From positions 17,898 to 81,897 of the forward strand of contig NZ_JAAEDM010000015.1 in NCBI RefSeq assembly GCF_018129065.1: 64,000 bases of DNA, written 5' to 3'. Shown in pieces: positions 41,390 to 49,135 of the stretch. This DNA comes from Neoroseomonas soli. GTDB taxonomy: Bacteria > Pseudomonadota > Alphaproteobacteria > Acetobacterales > Acetobacteraceae. The translations under genes and the position numbers were made by a program. The notes under the pieces are model-generated. The model was not told the origin of the DNA. It did no database searches and saw only the letters and a program-made list of their open reading frames with translations. Each line of letters opens with the position of its first letter. Position 1 is the first letter of the stretch.

Positions 41390-42103
41390 ATGGCTTTCAC
41401 CACCACAACCCAGTCCGGGGCCGCGGGAAAGGCCGACGCGCCGAATCCTGCGCTGGTCAACGCTCTGGCCCCTGCCTATGGACCGTGTCCGCACTTCTGC
41501 ACCCAGGGCGGACGGTGCAAGGATGCAGTCTGGAATCCGGCCCGAGGGCACATTCCGCGCGGCTTTCTCGGCGCGACAGGCGCGCTTGAGGAGGTGCGCC
41601 TCGTGATGGTGTTCGCAGAGCCGGGCCATCCCTACGCCGACATGGACTTCAGCGGCGCGACGACGCCCGCGGCCCTGATCGCGGCCACCACGGCCCATTC
41701 AGCCAGCCGCCGCAGCGGCGCAAACGAGAAGGGATTCGCCGGTGATCGTTTCCACCGAAACGTGGAATGGTTCATCGAGCAATGCTTCCCCGGCGCTTCG
41801 TCTGAGGAAAAGGCGCGGCGGGTTTGGCAGACCGAGGCGCGGCTTTGCTCGGTCCCTGAGGAGATCGGTAAGTCGGACAGCAACCCGTGCGCGGAAACAT
41901 ACCTGACGCGCCAGTTTCACCTTCTGTCGCATGCCACATGGGTTGCCTTCGGCTCTAAGGCGCAGCGAACCATGCGCAGGCTCCGCCTCCCGCATGTCGC
42001 GGCCTACGCGTTGGCACCGCCGGGCTGCAACCACATCCCTGCGCGCCCGTCTTGGGAAGCGGCGATTGCGAAGGTGCGCGCTGTGCACGAAAGCGGGGGC
42101 TGA
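41390..42103 (+). CDS. Putative uracil-DNA glycosylase-like protein
   Basis: A 237-aa protein. VRLVMVFAEPGHPY near residue 63 and WVAFGSKAQRTMRRL...YALAPPGCN near the C-terminus have the order and spacing of the first and last motifs of uracil-glycosylase-fold proteins (GxxPG and a strand plus G-x-x-A). The Cys-rich PCPHFCTQGGRC start could bind a metal. The active-site residues do not match a known family, so this is tentative. The start region (GGAGGCGCCGACACG before ATG) is nearly identical to that of the gene at 32716. Confidence 0.42.
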   Translation: MAFTTTTQSGAAGKADAPNPALVNALAPAYGPCPHFCTQGGRCKDAVWNPARGHIPRGFLGATGALEEVRLVMVFAEPGHPYADMDFSGATTPAALIAATTAHSASRRSGANEKGFAGDRFHRNVEWFIEQCFPGASSEEKARRVWQTEARLCSVPEEIGKSDSNPCAETYLTRQFHLLSHATWVAFGSKAQRTMRRLRLPHVAAYALAPPGCNHIPARPSWEAAIAKVRAVHESGG

Positions 42104-42106
42104 CGC

Positions 42107-42211
42107 ATGGAAGCCCTGGCCGTCCAGGCGCTGTTGCTGATCCTGGCCCGAGCCGTGCGCAGGGCGGGCCGCGCATCCCTCGACATGGCCGCAGCCTGCG
42201 CCGGCCTGTAG
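42107..42211 (+). CDS. Possible 34-aa hydrophobic peptide
   Basis: ATG three bases after the preceding stop opens MEALAVQALLLILARAVRRAG..., 34 codons. The first half is a hydrophobic helix. It is too short for firm support; position and codon use are the only evidence. Confidence 0.3.
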   Translation: MEALAVQALLLILARAVRRAGRASLDMAAACAGL

Positions 42212-42257
42212 ATAAACCGGGCGCGCGCTTCATGCGCGTCCAAGAGAAAATCGCGCC

Positions 42258-42842
42258 ATGCCGCACCGTCGATCCATTTCAACCGCGCCTGTAGTTGTCG
42301 CTTTCCTGCTCGGGCTGAATGCGTGCGGGTCTCCAGCCGAACGGCACTTGCCGCTTGAAGCCGACGAATTCCACATTCCAAGGCCGGCCCAGACCATCAC
42401 GCCAAGCCTTCGATCAATCGAACTCTACGGCGCGCGGCAATACGTGCTGCCGGCAAGCCTTGGGGGCGCTTATCGAATTGTGGAGCACCGCCAGGCCAGC
42501 GGCCTCGATCATGTCATCCTGCGCTGGCGGCCGACCAGCCTCGACAGTGTGTTCCTTCGTGGCGACAAGCCCGACACGGAGTTGCGCGAATATCAGGTCT
42601 GGACCTTCGATTGCGCGAAGTCCTCGTGGACATTCAACGGGTTCGGCCCGTCGCTGGATCGCGCGCGTATGGCCGCGCAGGCAAATCGCGGCGCGCTCCG
42701 AGCCCGAGACGATGCGCGCGATTTGCAGGTAACGCGGGCGATCTGCGCCCGAATAGCGGCCGCCCCGGCGGCGGCGCCCGTTGAGGCCAGTTCGGAGAAT
42801 GCCCGCGTCAGCCCGACCGTGCCGGTGTCGAGGGGCCGGTAA
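42258..42842 (+). CDS. Putative lipoprotein of unknown function
   Basis: A 194-aa protein with a signal sequence (basic MPHRRS, hydrophobic VVVAFLLGL) and a lipobox LNAC with the modified Cys at 23. The mature part is mixed strand/helix (YVLPASLGGAYRIVEHRQASG, EYQVWTFDCAKSSWTFNG) and ends in an Ala/Pro-rich tail. There is no known family. Lipoproteins on elements of this kind can act in surface exclusion or entry blocking, but nothing here shows that. Confidence 0.6.
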   Translation: MPHRRSISTAPVVVAFLLGLNACGSPAERHLPLEADEFHIPRPAQTITPSLRSIELYGARQYVLPASLGGAYRIVEHRQASGLDHVILRWRPTSLDSVFLRGDKPDTELREYQVWTFDCAKSSWTFNGFGPSLDRARMAAQANRGALRARDDARDLQVTRAICARIAAAPAAAPVEASSENARVSPTVPVSRGR

Positions 42843-42922
42843 TCCGCGCCGCGATCCTTCGGGCGGACAATGGCACCATGGGGCACCACAACCGCGCCGC
42901 AGTCGCCGGGGAGATTTGCGAC

Positions 42923-43252
42923 ATGGAAGTCCTCCTTATCACCGCCATCGCTCTCTGGATCATCGGCAGGGTCGCCAAAGCGCGCCGCCGCGCCCGCGCC
43001 GTGGCGGAACTGACGCGGGCCTTCGATGAGGCACATCGGGCGCTGGCCGAGCAGTCGGCGTGCATCGAGGCGGCGCGGGCGGAACTCGCCGATATGGTGA
43101 GTACGGTCGCCGGCATGCGGGACCTGTTGCGTCGGCATGGCGGGGGTGGCGGTGATGAAGGCCGGGACGATCCTCCGCCTTCCGGCCCGCTGCCCGACCC
43201 GCTGCGCGATCTCATGGCCCGGCGGGCGAAGACCGGGGCGGGGAGGGCGTAG
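42923..43252 (+). CDS. Small membrane protein with coiled coil
   Basis: A 109-aa protein: one N-terminal TM segment (MEVLLITAIALWIIGRVA), then a basic stretch and a coiled coil (LTRAFDEAHRALAEQSACIEAARAELADMVSTVAGM), and a Gly/Pro-rich tail. ATG 42923 is preferred over 42878 because GGGGAG lies 9 bases upstream of it. The next gene begins 3 bases after the stop. The function is unknown. Confidence 0.55.
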   Translation: MEVLLITAIALWIIGRVAKARRRARAVAELTRAFDEAHRALAEQSACIEAARAELADMVSTVAGMRDLLRRHGGGGGDEGRDDPPPSGPLPDPLRDLMARRAKTGAGRA

Positions 43253-43255
43253 GCC

Positions 43256-43807
43256 ATGGCCCGACTGCCCGAGGCGGAAGGCTGGCGCTGCATCGGCGAG
43301 GTGAGATCGACCGGCCGCGCCAATCACGGAAGCAAACTTCGCCTCCCCGACGCCCCGCCGCCCGTCGCCTTCACGCTCTACGCTGCGTGCGATCCGCGAG
43401 ACCTCGATTGCTTCTATGTCGGCAGCGCCGCGACCATCGGCCGGCTTCGCGAGGCTTGGCGCATCGGCCCGCGCCGGGGGCAAAGCGGTGAGCATCACAC
43501 GACCAAGCGCGGGCCGCGCATCTTCGCCGAGTGCGGACGCTTCCTGCTTTTCGAGAAGGTGGCGCGCTGCCATGCCGACCCCGGCGGGCCGACCAAGCCG
43601 GCGCTCATCGCGGAGGAATTGGAATGGCTCGCGCGGATGGATGCCGCTGGCCCCTTCCTCCTCGACAACGTGTTTGGGATGGGCGCCATCCGCGCGGGGC
43701 GCGGGCTCGACATTCGAGGGCGCCCGCTCGCCGAGCGCCGGGCTGTCAACCGGCTTCGCTCGGGCGCGACCGCCGGGCCGCCTGATCCCCGCCACACGCG
43801 CGACTGA
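43256..43807 (+). CDS. GIY-YIG nuclease-like protein
   Basis: A 183-aa protein in which FTLYAACDPRDLDCFYVGSA...GRLREAW follows the GIY-YIG order (LYA for GIY, YVG for YIG, then R). A later LIAEELEWLARMDAAGPFLLDN supplies the expected E and the N near the end. The match is by pattern and spacing and is moderate. Such nucleases are common in mobile elements as homing or repair enzymes. Confidence 0.45.
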   Translation: MARLPEAEGWRCIGEVRSTGRANHGSKLRLPDAPPPVAFTLYAACDPRDLDCFYVGSAATIGRLREAWRIGPRRGQSGEHHTTKRGPRIFAECGRFLLFEKVARCHADPGGPTKPALIAEELEWLARMDAAGPFLLDNVFGMGAIRAGRGLDIRGRPLAERRAVNRLRSGATAGPPDPRHTRD

Positions 43808-44033
43808 CGCGCCCCGTCGCTCTCGCCGGCGCCATCCTGCTGTGCGCCGCCTGGGTCGAGCAGCCTCGGTCGCTGCCGGCGACGCCGTAGTCAGGCCGGG
43901 TGGCGCCACGGCGGCCCCGCGTGCAGCATCCGATGCGCCGCGCGCATACCGATCGTGCACCGAGAACCGCTGGCGCCAGTGGCCGCATATCGGCCAACAG
44001 ACGGCGCAGCGCCCAGGAGAACCGCCGCCATGA

Positions 44034-44540
44034 ATGAGCCGTGACGCCGTGCGCTGGCTGATACTTGGCGCCGCGGCGCTCGCCCTCTTCGTTGGCCTCG
44101 GCCTCCGGGAGCCGGCACGCATCCAGCCCATGCCGCGGGTGGTCTATGGCCCGGCCTATGCTCCGGGTGCCACCGCAGTGCCGGCCACGTCTGCCGCGTC
44201 GCCCCGCGGCGTCTGGACCGAGCCGCCCCGCTCCATGTCTGCCGAGCCGATGCGGTGCACCGCTACCGCCTGGGCCGATGGCGACACCCTGACCGTCATC
44301 TGCGGCGGATCGCAGCATCGCATCCGCGTCCGCTCCGTCGATACGGTCGAGCGCGGCGAGCCGGGATACGCGGCGGCACGAGAGGAATTGCGGCGCCGCA
44401 CGCAGGGCTGCCCGCTCGTGCTGGTCCCGCACCATCGCTCCTATGACCGCATCGTCGCCGATGTGATCTGCAACGGCGTCGATGTGGGTCGGGCGATGGA
44501 TGCGGCCGGCTGGTCGAAGCCGGTCGGGGCGCGGCGGTGA
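44034..44540 (+). CDS. Membrane-anchored or secreted thermonuclease (SNase) family protein
   Basis: A 168-aa protein with an N-terminal hydrophobic segment (about 8-24), then a linker and an OB-fold SNase domain (about 72-165). Catalytic residues match staphylococcal nuclease: R98 and D103-T104-x-E106 (RIRVRSVDTVER) for R35/D40/T41/E43, and R139 (YDRIVADV) for R87. DGDTL (82-86) is the metal-binding start. The domain would face the periplasm. Of two nearby ATGs, 44034 opens the long frame. It could degrade incoming or external nucleic acid. Confidence 0.78.
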   Translation: MSRDAVRWLILGAAALALFVGLGLREPARIQPMPRVVYGPAYAPGATAVPATSAASPRGVWTEPPRSMSAEPMRCTATAWADGDTLTVICGGSQHRIRVRSVDTVERGEPGYAAAREELRRRTQGCPLVLVPHHRSYDRIVADVICNGVDVGRAMDAAGWSKPVGARR

Positions 44541-44556
44541 CGATGCGGCCTCCGGG

Positions 44557-45141
44557 TCACAAAGGCCGGCGCGGGATGATGGCGCGCAAGACCTCCGACT
44601 GCTCGTGCGTCATGCGTTTGGCCAGCGCCGCTAGGTAGTCTCGCTCCTTTTGTAGGTCCGCAAGATAGAACCGTTGGCGCTTATCCCGTAGCCGGGCCTC
44701 GTCACCATTCGACCGCGGCATGTGCCCGAGGGGGACGCCCGGCTGCTGATACTCGCGGAACATCTCCATGCGCTCGTGGGTCGCCGATGGGTCGTCCTCG
44801 ACTTCATCGACCAGCCTCCGTTCCCGCCAGACGCCATGGACGATCCGGTTGCGCGATGTGGTCGCCCGATCCAAAGCCGCGAGCAGGTCTTCAACTTGTT
44901 CCTGCCCGGCGGGGGTCAGTGTGATTTCGGCAAGCGCCGTGAGCATCCGTCGCAGACGTTCCGATCCGCCCGCTGCGTGGAAGATCGCCCATGTGCAGTT
45001 GAAGTCGCGGATGCCAGCGAGGTTGCCGAGCAGGATCATCGCCTGGTGCTCGACCTTATCCCATTGCTCCATGAACTCGCCGAAAGCGATGAACAGCGCC
45101 TCGCGGGGCGGGTCGAAGGGCGGGTGCGGCAGAGGGTTCAC
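44557..45141 (-). CDS. HEPN-motif protein, possible RNase effector
   Basis: A 194-aa helical protein. SRNRIVHGVW carries R97-N98-x3-H102, the RNxxxH motif of HEPN ribonucleases, and the helix FMEQWDKVEHQAMILLGNLAG before it has the W-x-x-x-E form frequent in HEPN proteins. No second domain is evident; the C-terminal helix is highly charged. Its ATG overlaps the stop of the membrane-protein gene (ATGA, 45138-45141), so the two are co-translated. A toxin-like RNase that acts when its membrane partner senses infection is a hypothesis. A non-catalytic HEPN is also possible. Confidence 0.58.
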   Translation of the reverse strand: MNPLPHPPFDPPREALFIAFGEFMEQWDKVEHQAMILLGNLAGIRDFNCTWAIFHAAGGSERLRRMLTALAEITLTPAGQEQVEDLLAALDRATTSRNRIVHGVWRERRLVDEVEDDPSATHERMEMFREYQQPGVPLGHMPRSNGDEARLRDKRQRFYLADLQKERDYLAALAKRMTHEQSEVLRAIIPRRPL

Positions 45142-46160
45142 GAGTTTGGTCGTTCGGCGTTGCTCGTGCCACCGCTCGGCGGACCATCCACGGGTGGCGC
45201 GTCGGTCGTGGCGTTCGAGAACGAATTGACCAAGTCATCCATGTGGGAAAGTAGGCCAAGCGCCTTCGCCGTATTCCGTTCCAGATCCTCTCGAAGCGAT
45301 GCCGTCAGCCGGGCTTCGTCCGTTGCCACTCCAAGATCCTTTCGGATCGCAATGATCGCCTCGATGACAACGGGCTCGCACTTTTTGGCCGCATCCAAGA
45401 TGGCGTGGGCGACCGCCGCAAGCACCTTGAAGGACTCCCCCTGAGCAGCCAGAAGCAAGTCCTGTTGGCGCATGTCTGCGGCGTCCAGGTTTCTGACGCG
45501 CTCTTGCAGCCTCTGCACCACTGGGTCGCGGGGGTCACGGATCATGGTTGGGTCTTGAAGCCAGCGCAGGTAGGTCGCCCGCTCGGAGCGCAGCCGATCA
45601 AGCCCATCCTGGAGGGTCCGCACGGCGCTGTCCTTGCCGCGCGCATAGATGCGATGCCGAATGACGACCTCGCCGCTCGCGAGGGTCAACGCGGCTTGGG
45701 CGCGATGCAGGGTCAGGAAGGTCTGGTCGCTCGCAACCGCGTAAGCCCGTGCGAGACTGGCACTTTGCTTCTTGGTCAGCGTGATGATCTGCATTTCGGA
45801 CACGTCCATGCGCGCCGCCGTGCCGAGGGCGACCAGTCGAGCCTGGAGCGTCTCTGCGGATTGCAGCAATGCCTCGCGCCTGAGATCGTAGGCTTGCGTC
45901 CGCTCGGCAGATTTCCGTTCGTGATCGAACTGCAAGCGTGCGCGATCCGCGCTGGCCTTGTTGGTCAGAAGGATGCCGAGAATGGTGGCGAAGGCAGTTA
46001 CCAGCACCGTGATCAAGGCGGCGCCTGCCTCGTCGCCCTTCGTGCGAACCCAGGTCAGGATGCTGGTTCGTGCCTCTGGAAAGTGCAGCGCCAGACCCGC
46101 CGCCAGGGCTGTCACGAGCGCACCCCATGTCCATCGAGATTTCAGGAGCCGTCGCAACAT
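45138..46160 (-). CDS. Two-TM membrane protein with long cytoplasmic helical domain
   Basis: A 340-aa protein with two N-terminal TM segments (about 10-27 and 45-67), then a charged coiled coil (DRARLQFDHERKSAERTQAYDLRREALLQSAETLQARL) and a helical domain to the end. Both ends should be cytoplasmic. There is no known family. It is the first gene of a two-gene operon with the HEPN-motif protein. This geometry (membrane sensor or anchor plus RNase-like protein) occurs in several abortive-infection systems. The role is inferred. Confidence 0.58.
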   Translation of the reverse strand: MLRRLLKSRWTWGALVTALAAGLALHFPEARTSILTWVRTKGDEAGAALITVLVTAFATILGILLTNKASADRARLQFDHERKSAERTQAYDLRREALLQSAETLQARLVALGTAARMDVSEMQIITLTKKQSASLARAYAVASDQTFLTLHRAQAALTLASGEVVIRHRIYARGKDSAVRTLQDGLDRLRSERATYLRWLQDPTMIRDPRDPVVQRLQERVRNLDAADMRQQDLLLAAQGESFKVLAAVAHAILDAAKKCEPVVIEAIIAIRKDLGVATDEARLTASLREDLERNTAKALGLLSHMDDLVNSFSNATTDAPPVDGPPSGGTSNAERPNS

Positions 46161-46392
46161 CCCCCCTTAGCCGACGTGCTTTCCCCTCGCGCGGCTGCGC
46201 TCATCATGCAGCGTGGACGTGCAGAATGCACGATGCCGGGATAGCCTTCCCGGCGATGGACCCCAGGCGGTGGCGCGCGAGGCCCGGCGCGGCGATGACG
46301 AACAGCGGAGAGCAGGATGACCGACCGCAGCCACGGCCCGGAGCCGCTGTGCCCCACCTTCAAACCGCTGGCGCCGCGGTAGGGGCGGGGCG

Positions 46393-47133
46393 ATGTGCGG
46401 GCGCTTTGCCAAGTACGCTTCCAGCGCCGAGCGGGCCGCCATGCGCGCGGAGGACTGGCGCTCGATCCGCGAGGAATGGCGGCCGAAGCCGGGGCGCGAA
46501 CGCGCCGACGCGGATGGCCGGCTGTCTCGGGACCGCTTCAACATCGGCCCGGCGCAGCCCATCGAGACGATCCGCCACAATCCCGAGACGGATGAATTGC
46601 TGGTCGATCCCCTGCAATGGGGCATCGTCCCGCGATGGACCAAGGACCTCAAGCAGGCCCGCAAGCCGATCAACGCGAGGTCGGAGACGGTGCGGACCTC
46701 GGGCATGTTCAAGGACTGCTTTGCGCGCCGCCGATGCCTCGTGCCGATGGATGCCTATTACGAATGGTCGGGTGAGAAGCCGCCCAAGCAGCCCTGGGCC
46801 ATCGGGCGGCGCGACGGCCACGAATTCCTGGTCGGGGCGATTTGGGACGGCTGGAAGACGCCGGATGGGGCGATCCTGCGGACCATCGCGCTGATCACGA
46901 CCGAGCCGAATGAGTCGCTGGCGAGAATCCACGACCGGATGCCGGTGATCGTCCAGCACGATGATGTGGAAACCTGGATCGGGGGGGATGCGGACGCCGC
47001 CGCGGGCCTGATGGTGTCGGCGCCGGATTTCTACCTGCGCGCCTGGGCGGTCGGCAGGGGGGTGGGGGATGTGCGGAATGACGGGCCGGAACTGCTCGCG
47101 CCGATCAACCTGCCGGCGGGGCCGGATGAGTGA
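46393..47133 (+). CDS. SRAP-domain protein (HMCES/YedK family)
   Basis: SRAP proteins make a covalent thiazolidine link to abasic sites in single-stranded DNA and protect them. The 246-aa protein starts MCGRF, so Cys2 becomes the N-terminal nucleophile after Met removal. The other signature parts are present: FNIGPAQPI, WGIVPRW, INARSETV, RRCLVPMDAYYEW (Glu) and ARIHDRMPVI (His). Full-length. The element-borne copy fits repair of single-stranded replication intermediates together with the uracil-glycosylase-like protein. Confidence 0.9.
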   Translation: MCGRFAKYASSAERAAMRAEDWRSIREEWRPKPGRERADADGRLSRDRFNIGPAQPIETIRHNPETDELLVDPLQWGIVPRWTKDLKQARKPINARSETVRTSGMFKDCFARRRCLVPMDAYYEWSGEKPPKQPWAIGRRDGHEFLVGAIWDGWKTPDGAILRTIALITTEPNESLARIHDRMPVIVQHDDVETWIGGDADAAAGLMVSAPDFYLRAWAVGRGVGDVRNDGPELLAPINLPAGPDE

Positions 47134-47221
47134 CGTCATCCCCAGGCCATCCATGCGCGCGGCCCTTGTCCGCACCGCTGGATGCAGCAGGCGGCAGAAG
47201 GCGCGGGGCGGCCCGGCGTGA
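47126..47221 (+). CDS. Possible 31-aa basic peptide
   Basis: ATG at 47126 overlaps the end of the SRAP gene and opens 31 codons (MSDVIPRPSMRAALVRTAGC...). The only support is the overlap, so this is a weak call. Confidence 0.2.
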   Translation: MSDVIPRPSMRAALVRTAGCSRRQKARGGPA

Positions 47222-47266
47222 GGAAGGGCCGGCGCGGCGGCCGGCCCTCCATGAGCCGCGGCGCCC

Positions 47267-47914
47267 TCAGGCCTTGGCGGCGGCGGCCTGGGCTTCCAAG
47301 GCGGCCATCGCGGCATTGCGGTAGCGGTCCAGAGCCTTCGGGCTGCTGCTGATGGGATTGATCACCGCCGCCCGCAGCCCTTCCAGATCCCCGGCCTCGA
47401 CCAGGGCGACCAGTTCCGCGAGGCGCTTGCGGAATCGCTTGTGGGTCTCGGCGGAAAAGTCCGGCGGGGCGGGCAGGGTGCCCTTGGCCGCGGCCTCCAT
47501 CATCGCCTTGCCGGTGATGATCGGCTTCCCGGCCGGGCGGCCAATGGCGGGCGCGGCATCCGGGGGTGCTTCCGGGGCGGCGGGGGCGCCTTCCTGATCG
47601 GGCGGGGCGGCTTCCGCGGCCTTGCGGCGCCGGGCGGGCTTGGCGCCTTCCTGGGCGGCCGGGGCTTCCGGCGCGGCATCGGGCTTCAATGCCTCCCGGC
47701 CCGCCAATGTGATCCGCAAGCCGGTCCCATCCTTGTGCCATGCCGCCGGGTCGGCCTCATGAAGCGGGGCGGCGCCGGCCAATCCGGCGGCGGAAAGGCG
47801 CCGCGCGGTCATGGTGCGGATGGCGGGCGCCATGTCGGCGGGCGGCAACACCAGCCCATCGGGATGGGCGGCAGCGGCTTCGAGCAAGCCGCGCTGCAAG
47901 TCGGTCAACTTCAC
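47267..47914 (-). CDS. DUF3489-like winged-helix protein
   Basis: A 215-aa protein. The N-terminal third (KLTDLQRGLLEAAAAHPDGLVLPP...LRITLAGREAL) is a winged-helix-like unit of the DUF3489 type. An Ala/Pro-rich linker follows, then a C-terminal helical part (DFSAETHKRFRKRLAELVALVEAGD, AVINPISSSPKALDRYRNAAMAALEA) often seen in alphaproteobacterial plasmid and island proteins. The GTG at 47914 is chosen because GGAGGA lies 7 bases upstream; the frame is open further. It lies near the right end, transcribed inward. The function is unknown. Confidence 0.65.
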   Translation of the reverse strand: MKLTDLQRGLLEAAAAHPDGLVLPPADMAPAIRTMTARRLSAAGLAGAAPLHEADPAAWHKDGTGLRITLAGREALKPDAAPEAPAAQEGAKPARRRKAAEAAPPDQEGAPAAPEAPPDAAPAIGRPAGKPIITGKAMMEAAAKGTLPAPPDFSAETHKRFRKRLAELVALVEAGDLEGLRAAVINPISSSPKALDRYRNAAMAALEAQAAAAKA

Positions 47915-48081
47915 GGGGATGGTCCTCCTGGCCGGCGGGATGCCGGCGCGGCGGACACCCAGGCATGAGCCGGGAATAGGAGGTCGCCCGCTGTCACCAT
48001 GGCCGGCATGGTCAGCCAGCATGGCGGGCGCTGGCGGTAGCGCACGCCCGGCGGGCGTCTTGGGTGCGGCAGATGGGCTGA

Positions 48082-48104
48082 ATGGGGCCGCCAATGGGGC
48101 CGGA
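48082..48104. repeat. Candidate integrase arm-type sites, right end
   Basis: ATGGGGCCGC (48082-48091) and CCAATGGGGCCGGA (48091-48104) repeat the two motifs found at 25793-25802 and 25780-25793, in the same orientation but in swapped order. They lie about 50-70 bases inside the right attachment repeat. Confidence 0.5.
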
Positions 48105-48119
48105 ATTCCCGGCAAAGAA

Positions 48120-48143
48120 AAAGCCGCGGAAATCCGCGGCTTT
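48120..48143 (-). terminator. Intrinsic terminator of tRNA-Asn, inside the element
   Basis: AAAGCCGCGGA and TCCGCGGCTTT form a perfect 11-bp stem with a two-base gap. Read on the minus strand it is followed by TTTTTCTTT, so it fits a Rho-independent terminator for the leftward-transcribed tRNA-Asn, 11 bases after its CCA. It lies inside the element boundary, so the element appears to supply it. Confidence 0.7.
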
Positions 48144-48149
48144 CGCAAG

Positions 48150-48170
48150 GGGCTTGGCTCCCCGAGTAGG
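48150..48170. repeat. Attachment-site direct repeat, tRNA copy
   Basis: This is identical to 25630-25650. It covers the 3' end of tRNA-Asn on the minus strand: CCA, discriminator G, acceptor strand and part of the T arm. Recombination here keeps the tRNA gene intact. Confidence 0.88.
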
Positions 48171-48230
48171 ACTCGAACCTACGACCTAGGGATTAACAGT
48201 CCCGCGCTCTACCAACTGAGCTATCGGGGA
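48155..48230 (-). tRNA. tRNA-Asn (anticodon GUU)
   Basis: 76 nt including an encoded CCA. The acceptor stem pairs TCCCCGA with TCGGGGA. The D arm is AGCTCAGTTGGTAGAGC, the anticodon loop CTGTTAATC gives GTT, and the T loop is GGTTCGAGTCC. This is the integration target of the element to its left. Confidence 0.95.
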
Positions 48231-48289
48231 ACGGAGCCGGGCGCCGCGTATAGTGCTGAGCGGCACCCTTGTAAACCCATCCCGCGCGG

Positions 48290-48363
48290 TGGAGGTCCGG
48301 AGCGGAATCGAACCGCTGTAGAGGGTTTTGCAGACCCTTGCCTGACCACTCGGCCACCGGACC
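48290..48363 (-). tRNA. tRNA-Cys (anticodon GCA)
   Basis: 74 nt including an encoded CCA. The acceptor stem pairs GGTCCGG with CCGGACC and the discriminator base is T, as required for tRNA-Cys. The anticodon loop TCTGCAAAA gives GCA, and the T loop is GGTTCGATTCC. It lies 59 bases upstream of tRNA-Asn in the same direction. Confidence 0.95.
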
Positions 48364-48478
48364 GCCTGACGCGGGCGCCCCATATCGTCCGGGCGCCGCC
48401 CGGGGTCAAGCGCCCGCTTGGCGCATTCGGGACGACGGACCTATAAGGCCGCGACGATCCTGCACGAGGCCGACAGAG

Positions 48479-49135
48479 ATGGATTTCGCGGAAGCGCGCC
48501 GGTACATGGTGGACGGTCAATTGCGGCCGAACCGGGTCGAGGAGCCGCGCATTCTCGCTGCCCTGCGCGAGTTGCCGCGGGAACGCTTCGCGCCGGCCGC
48601 GCTCGCCGCCCGCGCCTATGCCGATGCGGACCTGCCGCTGCCGGGCGGGCGCGCCATGCTCAAGCCGCTGGTCATTGCCCGCCTGGTCCAGCTTGCCGCG
48701 CTGAAGCGCGGCGAGCGTGCCCTGGTGCTTGGCGCCGGCACCGGCTACGGCGCGGCGCTCTTCGCCGCGATCGGCGGCACCGTGACGGCGGTGGAAGCTG
48801 ATCCGGCGTTGCTCTCCATCGCGCGTGCCGCGCTGGCGGCCGCCGCACCGGCGGACAGCGTGACGCTGGTCGAGGCCGATCCCGCGCGCGGGCATGCCGC
48901 CGGCGCGCCCTACGACGTGATCCTGATCGAGGGCGGCGTCGCCGAAGTGCCGCGCGCGATCGAGGAGCAGCTTGCCGAGGGCGGGCGGCTGGTGACCGTC
49001 GGCCTCGCCGGCGGGCCGCCGGGGCGCGCGCTGCTGGTGCGGCGCGCAGGCGGTGCCTACTCCGCCACGCAGGAATTCGATGCGCATGCGCCGGCGCTGC
49101 CGGGTTTCGCCGGGGCCGCGGCCTTCGCTTTCTAG
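48479..49135 (+). CDS. Protein-L-isoaspartate O-methyltransferase family protein
   Basis: A SAM-dependent methyltransferase fold of the PCMT family, 218 aa. It has MVDGQLRPNRV near the N-terminus, RFAPAALAARAYADADLPL, the SAM loop VLGAGTGYGAALFA and the acidic strand VTAVEADP. In many alphaproteobacteria this gene precedes tolC, as here; those proteins are PCMT-like and not proven repair enzymes. The ATG at 48479 begins the conserved part; the open frame extends upstream into the tRNA-Cys region. Confidence 0.8.
   Translation: MDFAEARRYMVDGQLRPNRVEEPRILAALRELPRERFAPAALAARAYADADLPLPGGRAMLKPLVIARLVQLAALKRGERALVLGAGTGYGAALFAAIGGTVTAVEADPALLSIARAALAAAAPADSVTLVEADPARGHAAGAPYDVILIEGGVAEVPRAIEEQLAEGGRLVTVGLAGGPPGRALLVRRAGGAYSATQEFDAHAPALPGFAGAAAFAF

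Larger units (their letters stand above)
25630..48170. mobile_element. Integrated genetic element at tRNA-Asn (about 22.5 kb)
   Basis: A 21-bp direct repeat (25630-25650 and 48150-48170) flanks the region and matches the 3' end, including the encoded CCA, of the tRNA-Asn gene at the right edge. A tyrosine integrase of the DUF4102 type lies just inside the left repeat. Between the repeats nearly all genes are short, unknown or phage/plasmid-like, whereas both flanks are ordinary chromosomal genes. The integrase sits at the end away from the tRNA gene, opposite to the usual island layout. No capsid, tail, terminase, relaxase or conjugation gene is recognised, so it is either a satellite-like element, a mobilizable element relying on a helper, or a decayed one. 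Confidence 0.88.

Noticed and set aside
41256..41606. 116-codon plus-strand frame overlapping the start of the uracil-glycosylase-like gene
   Set aside because: Arg/Pro-rich shadow frame; the gene at 41390 has the better ribosome site and the recognisable motifs.
43808..44033. Possible small signal-peptide gene between the GIY-YIG-like and thermonuclease genes
   Set aside because: A hydrophobic run (VALAGAILLCAAWV) is encoded, but there is no usable start codon in that frame.
46256..46392. Several tiny frames before the SRAP gene (for example ATG 46317, 21 codons)
   Set aside because: They are too short and without motifs; chance overlaps of starts and stops in GC-rich DNA explain them.
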